NCBI RefSeq assembly: GCF_028769735.1
Contig: NC_088173.1
Span: 68,756,463 to 68,820,462 of the forward strand
Source of the DNA: Zonotrichia leucophrys gambelii
Taxonomy: Eukaryota > Chordata > Aves > Passeriformes > Passerellidae
Direction of reading: 5' to 3'
DNA: 64,000 nucleotides
Shown: in pieces, positions 48,331 through 58,294 of the stretch
How positions within the stretch are numbered: position 1 is the stretch's first letter
Layout of the letters: each line of letters begins with the position of its first letter
Notes under the pieces: generated by a model
The model's database searches: none
The model's input: the letters and a program-made list of their open reading frames with translations, nothing else
Told to the model about the DNA's origin: nothing
Position numbers and translations under genes: made by a program

Positions 48331-48779
48331 ATAAAAGGGAGCAAGGAGCCTCCAACGCCTGAAGAAAGGAGAATAATTTCAAACAATGCCCATCAAAAAA
48401 AAAAAAAAAAGACTTAAGATAATACGGAGCCAGGTTTCACCTCGAAGTGATGGCGGGTAAATAGATGAATAAGTGGAACAACACACCTTTGACCCTCTCT
48501 TTTCTTCCCTAAATATAATCCCTCTCTTCCCATAATACACGCACCACAAAATGACCATTAAGTCAAATCTATTCTTTACAGGAGGAGGGGAGGATTATCT
48601 CTGTGACCGACTCTGTCTCTTTCCCTCTCCCGGTCTTTCACTGCGCGAGAATTGAAATTGCATTAAAAAAAAAAAAAAAAAAGGAAAACCGGAGGGGGGG
48701 TGGGGGGAAGGCAAGATTATTATATCTGGAGGGTGCGAAATGTGGGCACGGGGAGAGGGAGCCTGGGGGATGGGGAGGA

Positions 48780-48952
48780 GTAGAGAAAGGTGGCTAAGGA
48801 GAGAAGAAAGGAAAGGAGGACCAGGAAGCGCAGGGAAGGATGAGGGGAAGGCGAGATAAGGGGGAAGGAGGATAAGGAAAGAAGGATGAAAGAAAGGAGG
48901 TCGGGAGGAAGGATGAAAGGGAGGAAGGGATGAGGGGAAGAAAGGAGGATGC
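48780..48952. repeat. polypurine stretch upstream of the CpG core
   Basis: Dense GGAAGGA and GGATGAAAG units on the plus strand with few pyrimidines. It directly precedes the GC core of the island. Such GA-rich promoter-proximal stretches are common and can be nuclease-sensitive. A G-rich run (GGAGGGGGGGTGGGGGG) lies slightly upstream at about 48690-48708. Confidence 0.8.
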
Positions 48953-49001
48953 TTTGCCCTGGCCTCACCTCAGCTCGGTGGGTGGGGGTGGGAGAATCTC
49001 T

Positions 49002-49048
49002 CGCCGCCGCCGCCGCCGCCTCCTCCTCCGCCACCTCCTCCTCCTCCC
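49002..49048. repeat. (CCG)n/(CCT)n triplet run in the CpG island
   Basis: Six to seven CGC/CCG triplets followed by CCT triplets. On the plus strand it precedes the candidate ATG by about 225 bases and would be promoter or 5' UTR. Triplet runs like this in a 5' UTR are often length-variable. Confidence 0.9.
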
Positions 49049-49272
49049 CAGCAGCGCCGGTCACTGACGGGCCGGGTGTGCGGCGCGGCTCCCTCGCCCG
49101 GTCCCCGCCTCCCCGCTCGCCTCGCTCCCTCCTCCCGCCGCCGGCCCGAGCCGCGCTCGCTCGGCTCTGAGCGGAGCCGGGCGCTGCCGCCGCGGCCGCC
49201 CCGCCACAGCCACGGGGGGAGGAGGCGGCAGCGCGCCTGCGCCGCCGGGCGCTGCCGACGAGGGAGGGAGGG

Positions 49273-49307
49273 ATGGACCCGCCGCTTTCCCGGCTCCGGG
49301 GCCGGCC
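49273..49307 (+). CDS. candidate first coding exon, gene unknown
   Basis: ATG at 49273 in good context (GGG before, G at +4) opens 11 codons plus two bases (M D P P L S R L R G R + CC) up to a consensus splice donor GTGAGTAC at 49308. The position inside the densest part of the CpG island, just downstream of the NRF1-like site, fits a vertebrate exon 1. I do not recognise the peptide, and 35 bases is too little to assign a family. The exon would begin upstream as 5' UTR. The alternative is that all of this is 5' UTR and the true start lies in a later exon to the right. No second coding exon of the same gene was identified with confidence in the window. Confidence 0.38.
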
Positions 49308-49556
49308 GTGAGTACGGAGCGGGCACGGCTGCGGCAGGTGGGGGGCTGAGAGCGGGGCACGGGCGCTGCGGGAGCGGGGGACGCGGCCCCGCGGCGGGCG
49401 GTGCGGAGCGGGAGGCGCAGGGGCGGCGGGAGGCACGGGAGGGATGGAGAGGCTGTTTACGAGAGCGGGTTGTGACAGCACGAAGGGAATGGGCGCACAG
49501 TGAACGAGAGTGCGTTTGGATTAGATAATAGGGAGAAATCCCTCTGTATTAGGGCG

Positions 49557-49736
49557 GTGAGGCCCTGGCACAGGATGCCCAGGGTAGCTGTGGTTGCGCC
49601 ATCCCTGGAAGTGCCCAAGGCCGGGTTGGACCGGCTCGGAGCGAGCTGGCGCTGTGGGAGCTGTCCCTGCCCATGGATCGAGATGGGCTCCGGGGTGCCC
49701 TTCCAGCCCTAACCACGCCGCGATTCTCTGCAGGCA
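49557..49736 (+). mobile_element. GC-rich CR1 3' fragment at the island edge
   Basis: 'gaggccctggcacaggatgc', 'gccatccctggaagtgccca' and 'ccctaaccacgccgcgattc' form a CR1 3' end in plus orientation. It is about 250 bases downstream of the candidate exon 1 and has kept or gained CpG sites (CGGCTCGGAGCGAG), unlike the other CR1 copies here. Confidence 0.9.
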
Positions 49737-50025
49737 GCGCCGGCAGCGGGGGCTCTCCGGGCACAGCCGGGTAGCCCGGGCACAGCCCCGGGAGCTGTGG
49801 CAGCAGGGCTGGGACGGGGAGCTGGGAGCGTTCTCTGGGTGCGCCCCCGTCATGGGCCCGAGCGCTGCCTCAGGCAGGGGGAAGGAGGAGCGGTGGGGTG
49901 TGGATGGACCGTCAGGACTGATGGCAGGAGCCTCGGTTCTCCTGTTCTCTTCAACTGCAGAAACTCTGTGTGTGTCTTTCTTCCTTGGGTGTTCGGCAGC
50001 CCTACCTGACAGGAGGGTGTAGGGT
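49737..50025. other. GC-rich flank of the CpG island
   Basis: About 290 bases, still GC-rich, between two CR1 copies. Probably first-intron sequence if the exon at 49273 is real. Nothing else recognised. Confidence 0.45.
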
Positions 50026-50362
50026 CCCAGGGAGCCAGCGACAGGGTGACAGGTCACAGCCTTAAGCTGCTCCAGGGGACGTTCAGGTTGGACTTTAGGA
50101 GGGATTTCTTCACAGAAAGGGTGGTTGGACATTGGGGTGGGTTATCCAGAGAGGTGATGGAGTCATTCATCCCTGGAGGTGTTTAAGGAAAGACTGGACA
50201 TGGCAGTCGGTGATGTTGGGTCAGGGCTGTCCAGGGATGTGATGGAGTCACCATCCCTGGAGATGTTTAAGAAAAGACTGGACGTGGCACTTGGTGATGT
50301 TGGATCATTGGTTGGACTCGATAATCTCAGAGGTCTTTTCCAACCTAACTGATTCTATGATT
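50026..50362 (+). mobile_element. CR1 3' fragment with an internal duplication
   Basis: 'ggttggactttaggagggat', 'ttcttcacagaaagggtggt', 'ggttggactcgataatctca' and 'ttttccaacctaactgattc' mark a plus-orientation CR1 of an older subfamily. Within it, a ~75-base segment ('ggtgatggagtca' ... 'catccctgga' ... 'ggtgatgttgg') occurs twice, at 50145-50220 and 50230-50304. Confidence 0.93.
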
Positions 50363-51000
50363 TGCTGACTCTGTGCACCAAACACCAGGGTTTGGTCCTC
50401 TCTGCAGAGCTTTGCACTTTCATTTCCCCCTTGCTCATCCTACCAACCTTATTTTTTCTTTTTCGCTACACTGGCAGCACCTTCTGCTGTCTCTCTTGGC
50501 CAGAACGTGCTGCCACCATCCTGCTCCAAACCCCAGGGGTGGAGGAAGATCCTTGTGGAGCGTGGGTGTCACCAGGGGATTTTGCCATTCCCATGCAAAT
50601 CCCACTGACGTTCTGTCGTTCCAGGCATCCTTTGCACCTCTTGTGGCATCCATCTGCTTCCCTGGCTTGTACAGAGAAACTCACAGGCAGCAAGGAGGGG
50701 AGGGGGAGGAGTCCTCCCATGCTTTTATACCTTTGCTTGACAGTTTTAGGCTTGCAGGGATCTTGCCAAAACAATTTCCCTGCCTCAGCCTGTATGGGAA
50801 TGATGCTAGTGGTACAGGTGCCTGATGGGCCTCAAGTAGAGGCAGCAGTTTCCAGTCTTTTTCTTCTCTTTTCCCAAATAAAAATACAGTCAGGATCCTT
50901 TAAATATGAATTTAAATGTGACCAGATGCTGCATGGCACATACTTGGTGCAGCCGTGTAGCTGGAAGTAGTCACAGTCAGTAGTGTACAGAAATACTTGG
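50363..51000. other. non-coding; long open frame not supported
   Basis: Follows the CR1. Two overlapping plus frames are open for 150-200 codons, but the longer one begins at a TTG, neither has recognisable domains, and no splice or polyadenylation context supports them. Treated as chance open frames in moderate-GC sequence. Confidence 0.5.
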
Positions 51001-51176
51001 AATTATTATAATTAACATAATTAATTAATATATTCATATATTAATATAATTATATAATATCTATTATATAGTATTATATATAATTATATAAGTTATATAT
51101 ATTATATATTATAATATATAATATAGCCTATATAATAATCATTAATATATTAATATAAATAATATAATTATTATAA
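51001..51176. repeat. AT-only tract (TATATAAT)n
   Basis: About 175 bases almost entirely of A and T, with many short inverted TATATA and ATTATAAT units. Strong potential for cruciforms and DNA unwinding. No other content. Confidence 0.93.
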
Positions 51177-54100
51177 CAGTGTCAGGGATGAACAGAGACC
51201 ATGCTAGGCTGACCTCCCCTTCATGATGAGATGCAAATACTTGGTGCAAGGCAAACTGAGGGTTCAGTTTGTGCTTTAATAGGTTTGCAGGTGTCACCAA
51301 ATTCCTTTCGTAGGTGCTGTTATTGTCCTTCCCACCCTGTTAAATGGAGGTGTGTGATGTTAGGAAACTGTTGCCTACAGACCTTCTGTTTCTTGCCTAT
51401 ATTTTTATAATCCAAATGTTTTGGATTTCTGGTTGTTTTAGGTAGGGGCAGTGCCTTCCTTTGGATCTGGCTGATGCATTGTGAATATTAACGGCAACAA
51501 GGAAAGTTCCCAGACAGAACATGGTAAATTACCTACTGCTTTATCACCCTGCATTACTTTGCTAATTGAATGTCAGCGAAATGTTCCTCCAGGCATCTGC
51601 CTGAAATGAGCAGGAGCTATAGTGTACATGTAAGACCACAAATAATAAATAAGCATGATTATGAAAAATAGCATTTCTCCCCTTCACCAGTAGCAAGGCT
51701 TCAAATGCACGTCTTGTAAATTTGAACCCAAGGACTCATTCGGCTGGTTTTGTATGTTTTTGTTTAAAGTGTGCCAATTTCAGAAATAAATGAGGTTACT
51801 TATCTAGTCCAGATTGCTTTTGTGCGAGACAGAAGACATGGATTGCTGGACTGTTGCTATGAAGAAATCCTCTTGCTATGAAGAAATCTGAAGATCTGGA
51901 AGAGCTCTATGAACTTACTTTTTTCATGGTCCTGAAGGAAGCTCTGTCATTTCTTTCTTTTTTTTTAAGTTACTAACCGATTTTGGAAATCGCCCTTATT
52001 TTTATCATTATCTCAAAGAAAAAGAAGAAAATTTAATTTGATACCACTAAAAACTCTGATGCCACAAAAAGCTTTTTTTACTAAAAACTGAGGTAAGCTG
52101 CTGAGCTGCTCAGTGGGTGAATGTAGCTCACACCAGCCAGGGGAGGCAGGTGTCAGCTCCAAACAGATGCTTTTGACTCCGTGGCATCTCCCACTGCCAA
52201 CAGCTGCAGAAAGAGAAGAAACATCCCCAAACCAGTGGAGATATTGGGGACTTGGACTAGCAAGACAGACAAAAGGACTGTTCTGCTTGAGGGAAATATG
52301 CATGGATGCTTTTTTTTTTTGCCTTTTTTTTAGTTCTGTGTCAACTGTGGGACTGCCTGTCAGGATCTGGAACCCATTATTAGGTGGGTTTTGTGCAAGA
52401 TGAACCCTCTGCCTGTGCCCATTGACCTCCTGTAGGTGAATCAGTCCTTGGCTATGGAAAAGGCCATCAGGGAAGGAGTGGGATCGTGGATGGAACTCTG
52501 TAAGGACAGAGGGACCATCCAGAAGGAGGATGCACAGGAGAATTCCTGTTGTCTTGTGAGCTCTGGGGACACTTCACAGGATAAACATTGGGGTTCTCTG
52601 AGTGCATTCCTCTTGGAAGAACTCAAAGCTGCGTGGTCCTTGGGATAACAAGGAAAGGAAGTCAAGGAAAGGTTAATTTCTCTGCTCAAGGAACTGCTTT
52701 GGTAATTGTGGCTTTACAGGCAGATCGTTGGCTCCAAGGGTATCTATCACACAGCAAATTCCAGCACACGGCAGTCTGGTTTTCAAATGTTAATCTATAG
52801 CTTGCTGATGTCAGACAGATCTGAACTTGACTTTCTAAATCATCTTTTTTTCCCCATTTTTTTTTCTTGAATAACATCATTAGAAAGGAGGGACCTTGAC
52901 ATGATACAGTGTAGTATAAACAATTTTCTTCTGCCTACCATTAAAATCCAGCAAATACAGATTTTCTCCATAAAATTACATGTGGTGTGTGTTCTCTGAC
53001 AAAGTTACTTTGATAGTGAAGACAACGGCCTAAAACTTTTATCTTTTCCAGCATACAGGAAGGATTTACATTGAGGTTCGGTCTAAAATTAAACTGAGCA
53101 TGTTTATAAATATAATCACAATATTATTTCTTCATGCTAATTCTAGCTTTTTGTCTTTTTTTTAATGTAACCATCAGTTTATCACTTTTTTCCCTCACAA
53201 TTCTCTTACCTGCGCATTTTGCTTTTGCTGTAGTATCTGTCACATAATTTATCTCTTTTTTTCCTCTGTTTTCTTGTATTTCCCTTGCTTCTAAGTACTG
53301 TACAATACCATCTTCTTCAGTTAGACTAAATATTTGACATGTTTTCAGTCTTACAATAGCTTAGTCTGCTTCTTGAAGTATTACAAACTGTGTTTTTATC
53401 TCTACATTTCACTCTTGTGAGAGTACCATAGCAGGAATTTTCCCCCTTTCCCCAGCATGAAGTCTCAGCATTGTGTCTGTGTACACACAAACAAACCCTC
53501 CACAACTTTTACTCATCTTTTCTGTTGTAGAACTTTCTTCTACACCAAGAGAGATCATTGCTGAAAACCATTTTGATTGCTTCCTTCAAGAACTTTATGG
53601 AGTTCTTACATCTTCTGTGATTATCTCAATACCTCTGTGTCTAAATGGGCTTTTTAAACCACCTGATCCTGAATGCATTTTCCTATTTGAGGAACATTCG
53701 TGCTTTAGTGAAAAAGAGAATTTTGGAGAACAGGGAAACTAAGACTAGTGAGGGCTTTTAAGGGAAATAATCGTTTAAATGATATCTAAGTGAGAGAAAT
53801 TGAGAAGGATTTATCTCACAGGCAATTCAGACAGACTGAAAGCTGCAGGTGGAGCTTGGAATACTTGAAGCTTCTTTTAGGCCCAGTGATGTTTAATGAC
53901 AAACTCACTTGTTGCTTTAATTTAGATAATTGGCTACCTGTGCTGAAGGGAGGTTGTCAGCAGCTCCCAAAAGGTCTTTCAGTGCCTTGTGTAATAAAAC
54001 ATTTTGTTTTGGACTTGACTGAGTGGACATAAATAACCAGGGATTGACTAACATCGCTCGCTGTCCCTGAACACATTTGAGTATCTGAATTTCAGTTTGG

Positions 54101-54249
54101 GTGTGTCATTTTTGACAATGTATTGCTCAAGTAAATGTGTCAAAAATATTTCCTGCACTGAATATTTCCCACTGTGCTGGGTGTTCCATGAGCAGCACAG
54201 TGAAGCCTTCCCAGCCTGCACGATATTTAAATTGGGTATTTCATGGAGA
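51177..54249. other. non-coding, nothing firmly recognised
   Basis: About 3 kb. A possible 50-base exon with acceptor- and donor-like edges (52334-52383) is noted in findings. Several T runs (51958-51968, 52308-52332) are present. No recognised repeats. Confidence 0.45.
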
Positions 54250-54261
54250 GTCACTTTTCAC

Positions 54262-54636
54262 TGTCACATTTTCTGGAAAAATCCCTTTGCCAGGATTTCT
54301 CTCCTGAGAAGCCTCAGAGAAAAAGGAAAACAATATTATCTCATTTGCTTCTCCTGTGTTTTGCTGCCTTGGAATGTGGTTGTTTATCCAACATGTGAAT
54401 TGTTTTGACTTAATGACCAATCACAGTCCAGCTGTGTCGGGACTCCGGCGAGAGTCGCAAGTTTTTATTATTATCTTGCTAAGCCTTCTGTAAGTATCCA
54501 TTCTCTATTCTTTAGTATAGTTTAGTATAGTATTCTTTAATATAATATAATATCATAAAATAATAAATTAGCCTTCTAAGAACATGGAGTCAGATTCATC
54601 TTTCCTCCCCACAATGGGGGACCCCAAAACACCACA
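54262..54636 (+). mobile_element. solo LTR, family B (375 bp)
   Basis: Starts TGTCACATTTTCTGG and ends AACACCACA. Same family as 34634-35322 but with only a short TATAGT seed in place of the long microsatellite. AATAAA near 54562 and about 75 bases of U5 show plus orientation. GTCACT occurs directly to the right (54637-54642) and on the left at 54250-54255, but six bases separate the left one from the TG end, so the duplication is imperfect or the edge has been altered. Confidence 0.85.
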
Positions 54637-56741
54637 GTCACTTGCAATTGGGCTGTGACACAGAGGCCTCTGCCACCCCTTGCTCTGGCTCAAAAGCAGC
54701 TGCCAGGCAGAGCATCCAGGGCTTTGCCTGCCTCAGACCCCTGAAGAGACTTGCAGGCAAGCAGCAGATGCAGTTTGTTTGGATAAAAACCCCACTGGGG
54801 GTCTGTCTGTTAATGCCAGAGAGGATGGGGCTGATACCTTCGCTGCTTTCAGAAAGCTGGATTTAAAAATTCAGAAGAAACACAGAGAGTACACCTGCTG
54901 TTTGCTGGTGTTGGACTTAGATCAATGCCCACCATAGCAGGTTGTTAAAAGGCCTTTTCCTTAAATAGTTTCTTCTGAAAACCATAGGAACAGGCTTTAA
55001 ATTTTGTTGAAATTTTTCCTTTGAACTTCAGTTGATGCCACCAGTTATCAGAGCAGGGGGTTGTGTGTTAGTGGAGATCATCTGTCACCTTTAATTGCAA
55101 GGACACTTTGCAGTAGATTCATTGGGTGTCTGTATTTCAAAGGAGGATAGAGAAAGAAGGGTTTAGAAGTTTTGCATATGTTCAGAGACTGTGATAAAAA
55201 ATTTGGAATATTCAGTTCAAATGCCATAACTCCTTTTTCTCACATTTATAAAATGAATATATTTCTGTCTCAAAGACTGAGACTCAGTGAAATGTATCTT
55301 CTCTGCTCTTCTTCAACAACTAACTTGACTTCTTTAAAGCTGCCTCCATTTCTCTTACCTCAAACTTTCTTAATTGTACATATATGAGAAAAAATCATTT
55401 TCTCTCTCTCCTCCGAACTCTTCTTTCCTGCAAACCCCTTGTTCAGACAAGCAGCTCTTAGGCAGAGAGTTCTGTTTCCCACATTGACCCCCACCTTGGA
55501 GCTGTTTGTCTCCCATCTGTTGTTTGTAAACACTTCATGCCTCGTGCTGCTGATGTTGTTAGCTCCTTGGAAAACAACTTCTATTTTCTTATGTTTGCAC
55601 ACTGCATCAAAACAACAGGAAATCTGTCCATGCCTGGGGAGCCCACGCAACGCCAGGATCAGTTTTTTTTCTTGCTGGGGATCTCAATTAAGGAAACTTG
55701 TCAGAGGTAAACAGTGATGATGCAAGCTGTAATTCAGTGTGGTTCGTCTGTGCACAGAATTTGTGTTCTGGGAGTCCTGGCCAGGAGGAAGAGCAAGGAG
55801 AGGGAGACACCAGGGGAGGAAGGAGCTGGGCTGAGTGTGTGAGAGAAGGGACAGGAGGTGGCAGAGGAACGAGGCAGAGGGTGAACGGATTAAGAACTGC
55901 AGGATGGATTTTTGGCTCATGCCTTTGCAGAACTAGTTAGAAGTTGTCTTCTGGAACTTCCCTGTCCCTAGAATCCCTTTCTTTTCCCAGCCAAAGAAAA
56001 GCATAGGGAGAAGGATTAATATCCAGATCTTAATTTAACTGTCACAAATTAAGATTGACTTCAGAACTGTCAGTCTGAGGGGCAGAGGGGTTTCTGTGCT
56101 GCCATGGCTGCACATCCAGGTCAGGATGTCCAGTTCTGCTCTTGAAGAAATCAGCCAATGGATTTGCTTCACTGCAGGGAAGTTACTGCCCTCAAACCTT
56201 CTGCTTTTTCCACTATTACATCTTGTTGTGCTTTCTACACACAGGTGGGATGGAGAGCTGTCCAGTACTTGCTCATCACAGGGAAAATGACTGGATTCCT
56301 CAGAGTCCCAGTACTGTTTTTCCATGTCCTGATTATTGGGCTAAACTTTGATCCTTTCTCAGGCCTTGTTATACAATCTCCTGTTGCCTTTAGGAGATTT
56401 ATAGAGGCAACAGATTTATATAAATCTCTATAAATTAGATTTATATAATGTTGCGTGTTGGTAGTCTAGAACAAGAAACTTGGGTTTAAAAACTTTTCCT
56501 CTTGTTTATAGTTTCTGTTTGCTCTACATTAATGGTTCTCTGTGCTTGAAAAGGGTTAAAGCAGATGGTTGTGATATATTGTTTCCTAATGAGAAGAAAT
56601 GCAATCAAATGTATTTTCCATCTTTTGAGCACAAAGCAATGACCAAGATTTGTTTTACTTACAATAACATTTACAGGAATTATTTCCCATGTCTTAATGA
56701 ATGTAAAGACCTTTCTAATTCCTTTTTTTTTCTCTTGACAG
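54637..56741. other. non-coding, nothing recognised
   Basis: About 2.1 kb. It includes a hairpin/palindrome cluster at 56383-56435. No supported exon until 56742. Confidence 0.45.
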
Positions 56742-56947
56742 AAGCCCAAGACAATGCATCCTTCCAGTAACTCCTGTAAAAATGCACAAGAGACCTTGAA
56801 CAGAAACATGGCCTGAAGAAAGTTAATGAAGTTGTTAATAGTCTGTGTCACAAATGAGAAGACTGTGGATGGTTCTGGTTTCTTCCTTCAGGCCTTGATG
56901 AGTCATGAATATGATAGAAAGCTAATTTTTCTAATGGAGCAGGTTCT
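56742..56947 (+). other. candidate internal exon (206 bp), gene unknown
   Basis: Preceded by a branch-like TTCTAAT and a strong polypyrimidine acceptor (TTCCTTTTTTTTTCTCTTGACAG split as a T/C run then ACAG), and followed by TTCT|GTGAGTAA, a consensus donor at 56948. From the acceptor, frame 0 has a TGA at 56814, so it cannot be a fully open coding exon in that frame. From an ATG at 56826 the same frame is open to the donor for 40 codons (starts MKLLIVCVTNE, ends LIFLMEQV). The ATG context is weak. It could be a 5'-UTR exon, an exon carrying the start codon, or part of a long non-coding RNA, on the strand of the candidate exon at 49273. No protein family recognised. Confidence 0.3.
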
Positions 56948-56953
56948 GTGAGT

Positions 56954-57612
56954 AAAAGAAGAGGAAAAATCAAGGAAAAACCTAAAATACAGACATCTGG
57001 TGACAAGAGCTACTACTGGTGGTGACCAGTGTGTTGTAAGCTGGAATTTTCATGAATCTTAATGGATGTTTTGACCTAATTTACAGAGTCTTCCTTGTTA
57101 ATTAACTTTTTAGAAAGGTCAAACCGTTTTTTTCCACAAAAGGTCATGTATTTCAACTAAGAAATCTTTTTTCATCTACAGAACAATACAGCAACACAAA
57201 ATTCAGGTGTTTTTCATTCTGAACATATCAATGGATCATGAGCAATATGCATGGACTATTTAACACCCCTTTGCCCTATCCTCATTAAATAATTCCTTTT
57301 TGTGTTTGTGTGTGTGAGTGATCCCAGGGTTATGCATTTATCCTGCAGCAGGCTCATCCTCTGGAGCCTGGAGATGAAGGAAAATGACATTCCAAAAACC
57401 CACATGGACCTGAGAAGTGTGAGAAGAATGCTCCTTGTAAAACAAGGGTGCCACATTTAGATAAAAACCTCAATTTCAGTATCAGAAATGCTGTGAGCAT
57501 TTCAGTTCATTGAAATGTTCATTGAATTATGCAGCTTTATTGCTTCTGAAAGTGCTTGTACCTCTTGGTCAGGTCAAGTGGTACCTGAGGGCTCACAGGC
57601 CTTACAATAAAG
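56954..57612. other. non-coding, nothing recognised
   Basis: About 650 bases between the candidate exon and an LTR. A (TG)n-like stretch lies near 57300-57318. Confidence 0.45.
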
Positions 57613-57617
57613 CACAC

Positions 57618-58289
57618 TGTCTTGGTTTGGAAAGCCAGGTGTGTGCTAAGGAAGGCAGGGCCCTCCCCTGAATTGGAGAAAATCAACCCCTCACCCCCCA
57701 AATTGCTATAAATCATAAATTAAGGGACTCTCAGGCAGCAAAAGTTATGGGAGTAGGAATAACAGTTCTTTAATAGGGAAGAAAGAAAAAGGATAAAATA
57801 AACAATGCAGTACACCAGAACAACACTGACAGAGTCAGAACCCAACCTGACACCCTGTGGGTCAGGCTGTTGGTGGCAGTGCCATTGGAATTGGGGCTCA
57901 GCCCTCCTGCAGTGTCAGGGGTGGTTCTGCTGGAGCAGGATCCTGTAGAGAAGGATGGATTCTTCCTCTGAAGATCCAGTGGAAGGAGAGGCAGCTGCTG
58001 TTCCTCTGGGGAATCCAGTGGAAAAGCCATGCTGGTGTTCCAGAATCTCCAGATTATATCCAGGTAGGAATGCTTGGCTCCTCCCTCTGGGCTCACATCT
58101 CCCAGTGGGATGCTGCAGTTCTTATCAGCCATGCAGTGACATTCAATAGCTGTTATCAGCTGATGTCCCCTCCTGAGGGAGGTGTGATTGTGGTCACTCA
58201 GAGAGAGATAAGGCAAACTGCCCACTTGACAAAAGACAATCTGCCATACAGATGGTAATGGAAAACATCTTGCATTGCAATCTGGAGCA
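57618..58289 (-). mobile_element. solo LTR, ERVL-like family (672 bp)
   Basis: Starts TGTCTTGGTTTGG, a terminus I associate with a common songbird LTR family, and appears to end at ATCTGGAGCA. The 5-base string CACAC is present on both sides (57613-57617, 58290-58294), as expected for ERVL-type integration, although such a short, simple match could be chance. ATTAAA on the minus strand (near 57771) about 150 bases from the left end suggests leftward orientation. Frames of 130-170 codons occur in both strands of it, without viral protein similarity. Confidence 0.72.
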
Positions 58290-58294
58290 CACAC

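Larger units (their letters stand above)
47800..49480. promoter_or_regulatory. CpG island, probable bidirectional promoter
   Basis: In a window that is otherwise AT-rich and CpG-poor, this stretch is GC-rich with many CpG. It has two blocks, about 47.8-48.35 kb and 48.95-49.48 kb, separated by A runs (48396-48412, 48664-48682) and a polypurine stretch. There is no clear TATA box. The right block has an NRF1-like palindrome GCGCCTGCGC (49233-49242) and GC boxes (for example GGGGCGG near 49420). Consensus donors face outward from both blocks: GTGAGT on plus at 49308 and on minus at 47826-47821. Birds commonly keep unmethylated CpG islands at housekeeping or developmental promoters, so a promoter is the natural reading. 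The genes driven cannot be named from this window. Confidence 0.75.

Noticed and set aside
47789..48386. 187- and 197-codon minus frames in the CpG island
   Set aside because: GC-rich sequence has few stops; the frames overlap each other, the longer starts at TTG, and composition is Arg/Gly/Ser/Pro-rich without domains.
48720..49528. 253-codon minus and 150-codon plus frames in the CpG core
   Set aside because: Overlapping frames on both strands, non-ATG start on plus (GTG), low-complexity Ala/Arg/Pro runs: typical CpG-island artefacts.
50362..50970. 202-codon plus frame
   Set aside because: Begins at TTG straight after a CR1, overlaps another 150-codon frame, and has no recognisable family or splice context.
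57770..58294. 174-codon minus frame and 133-codon plus frame
   Set aside because: Contained in the LTR at 57618-58289; no viral protein motif seen.
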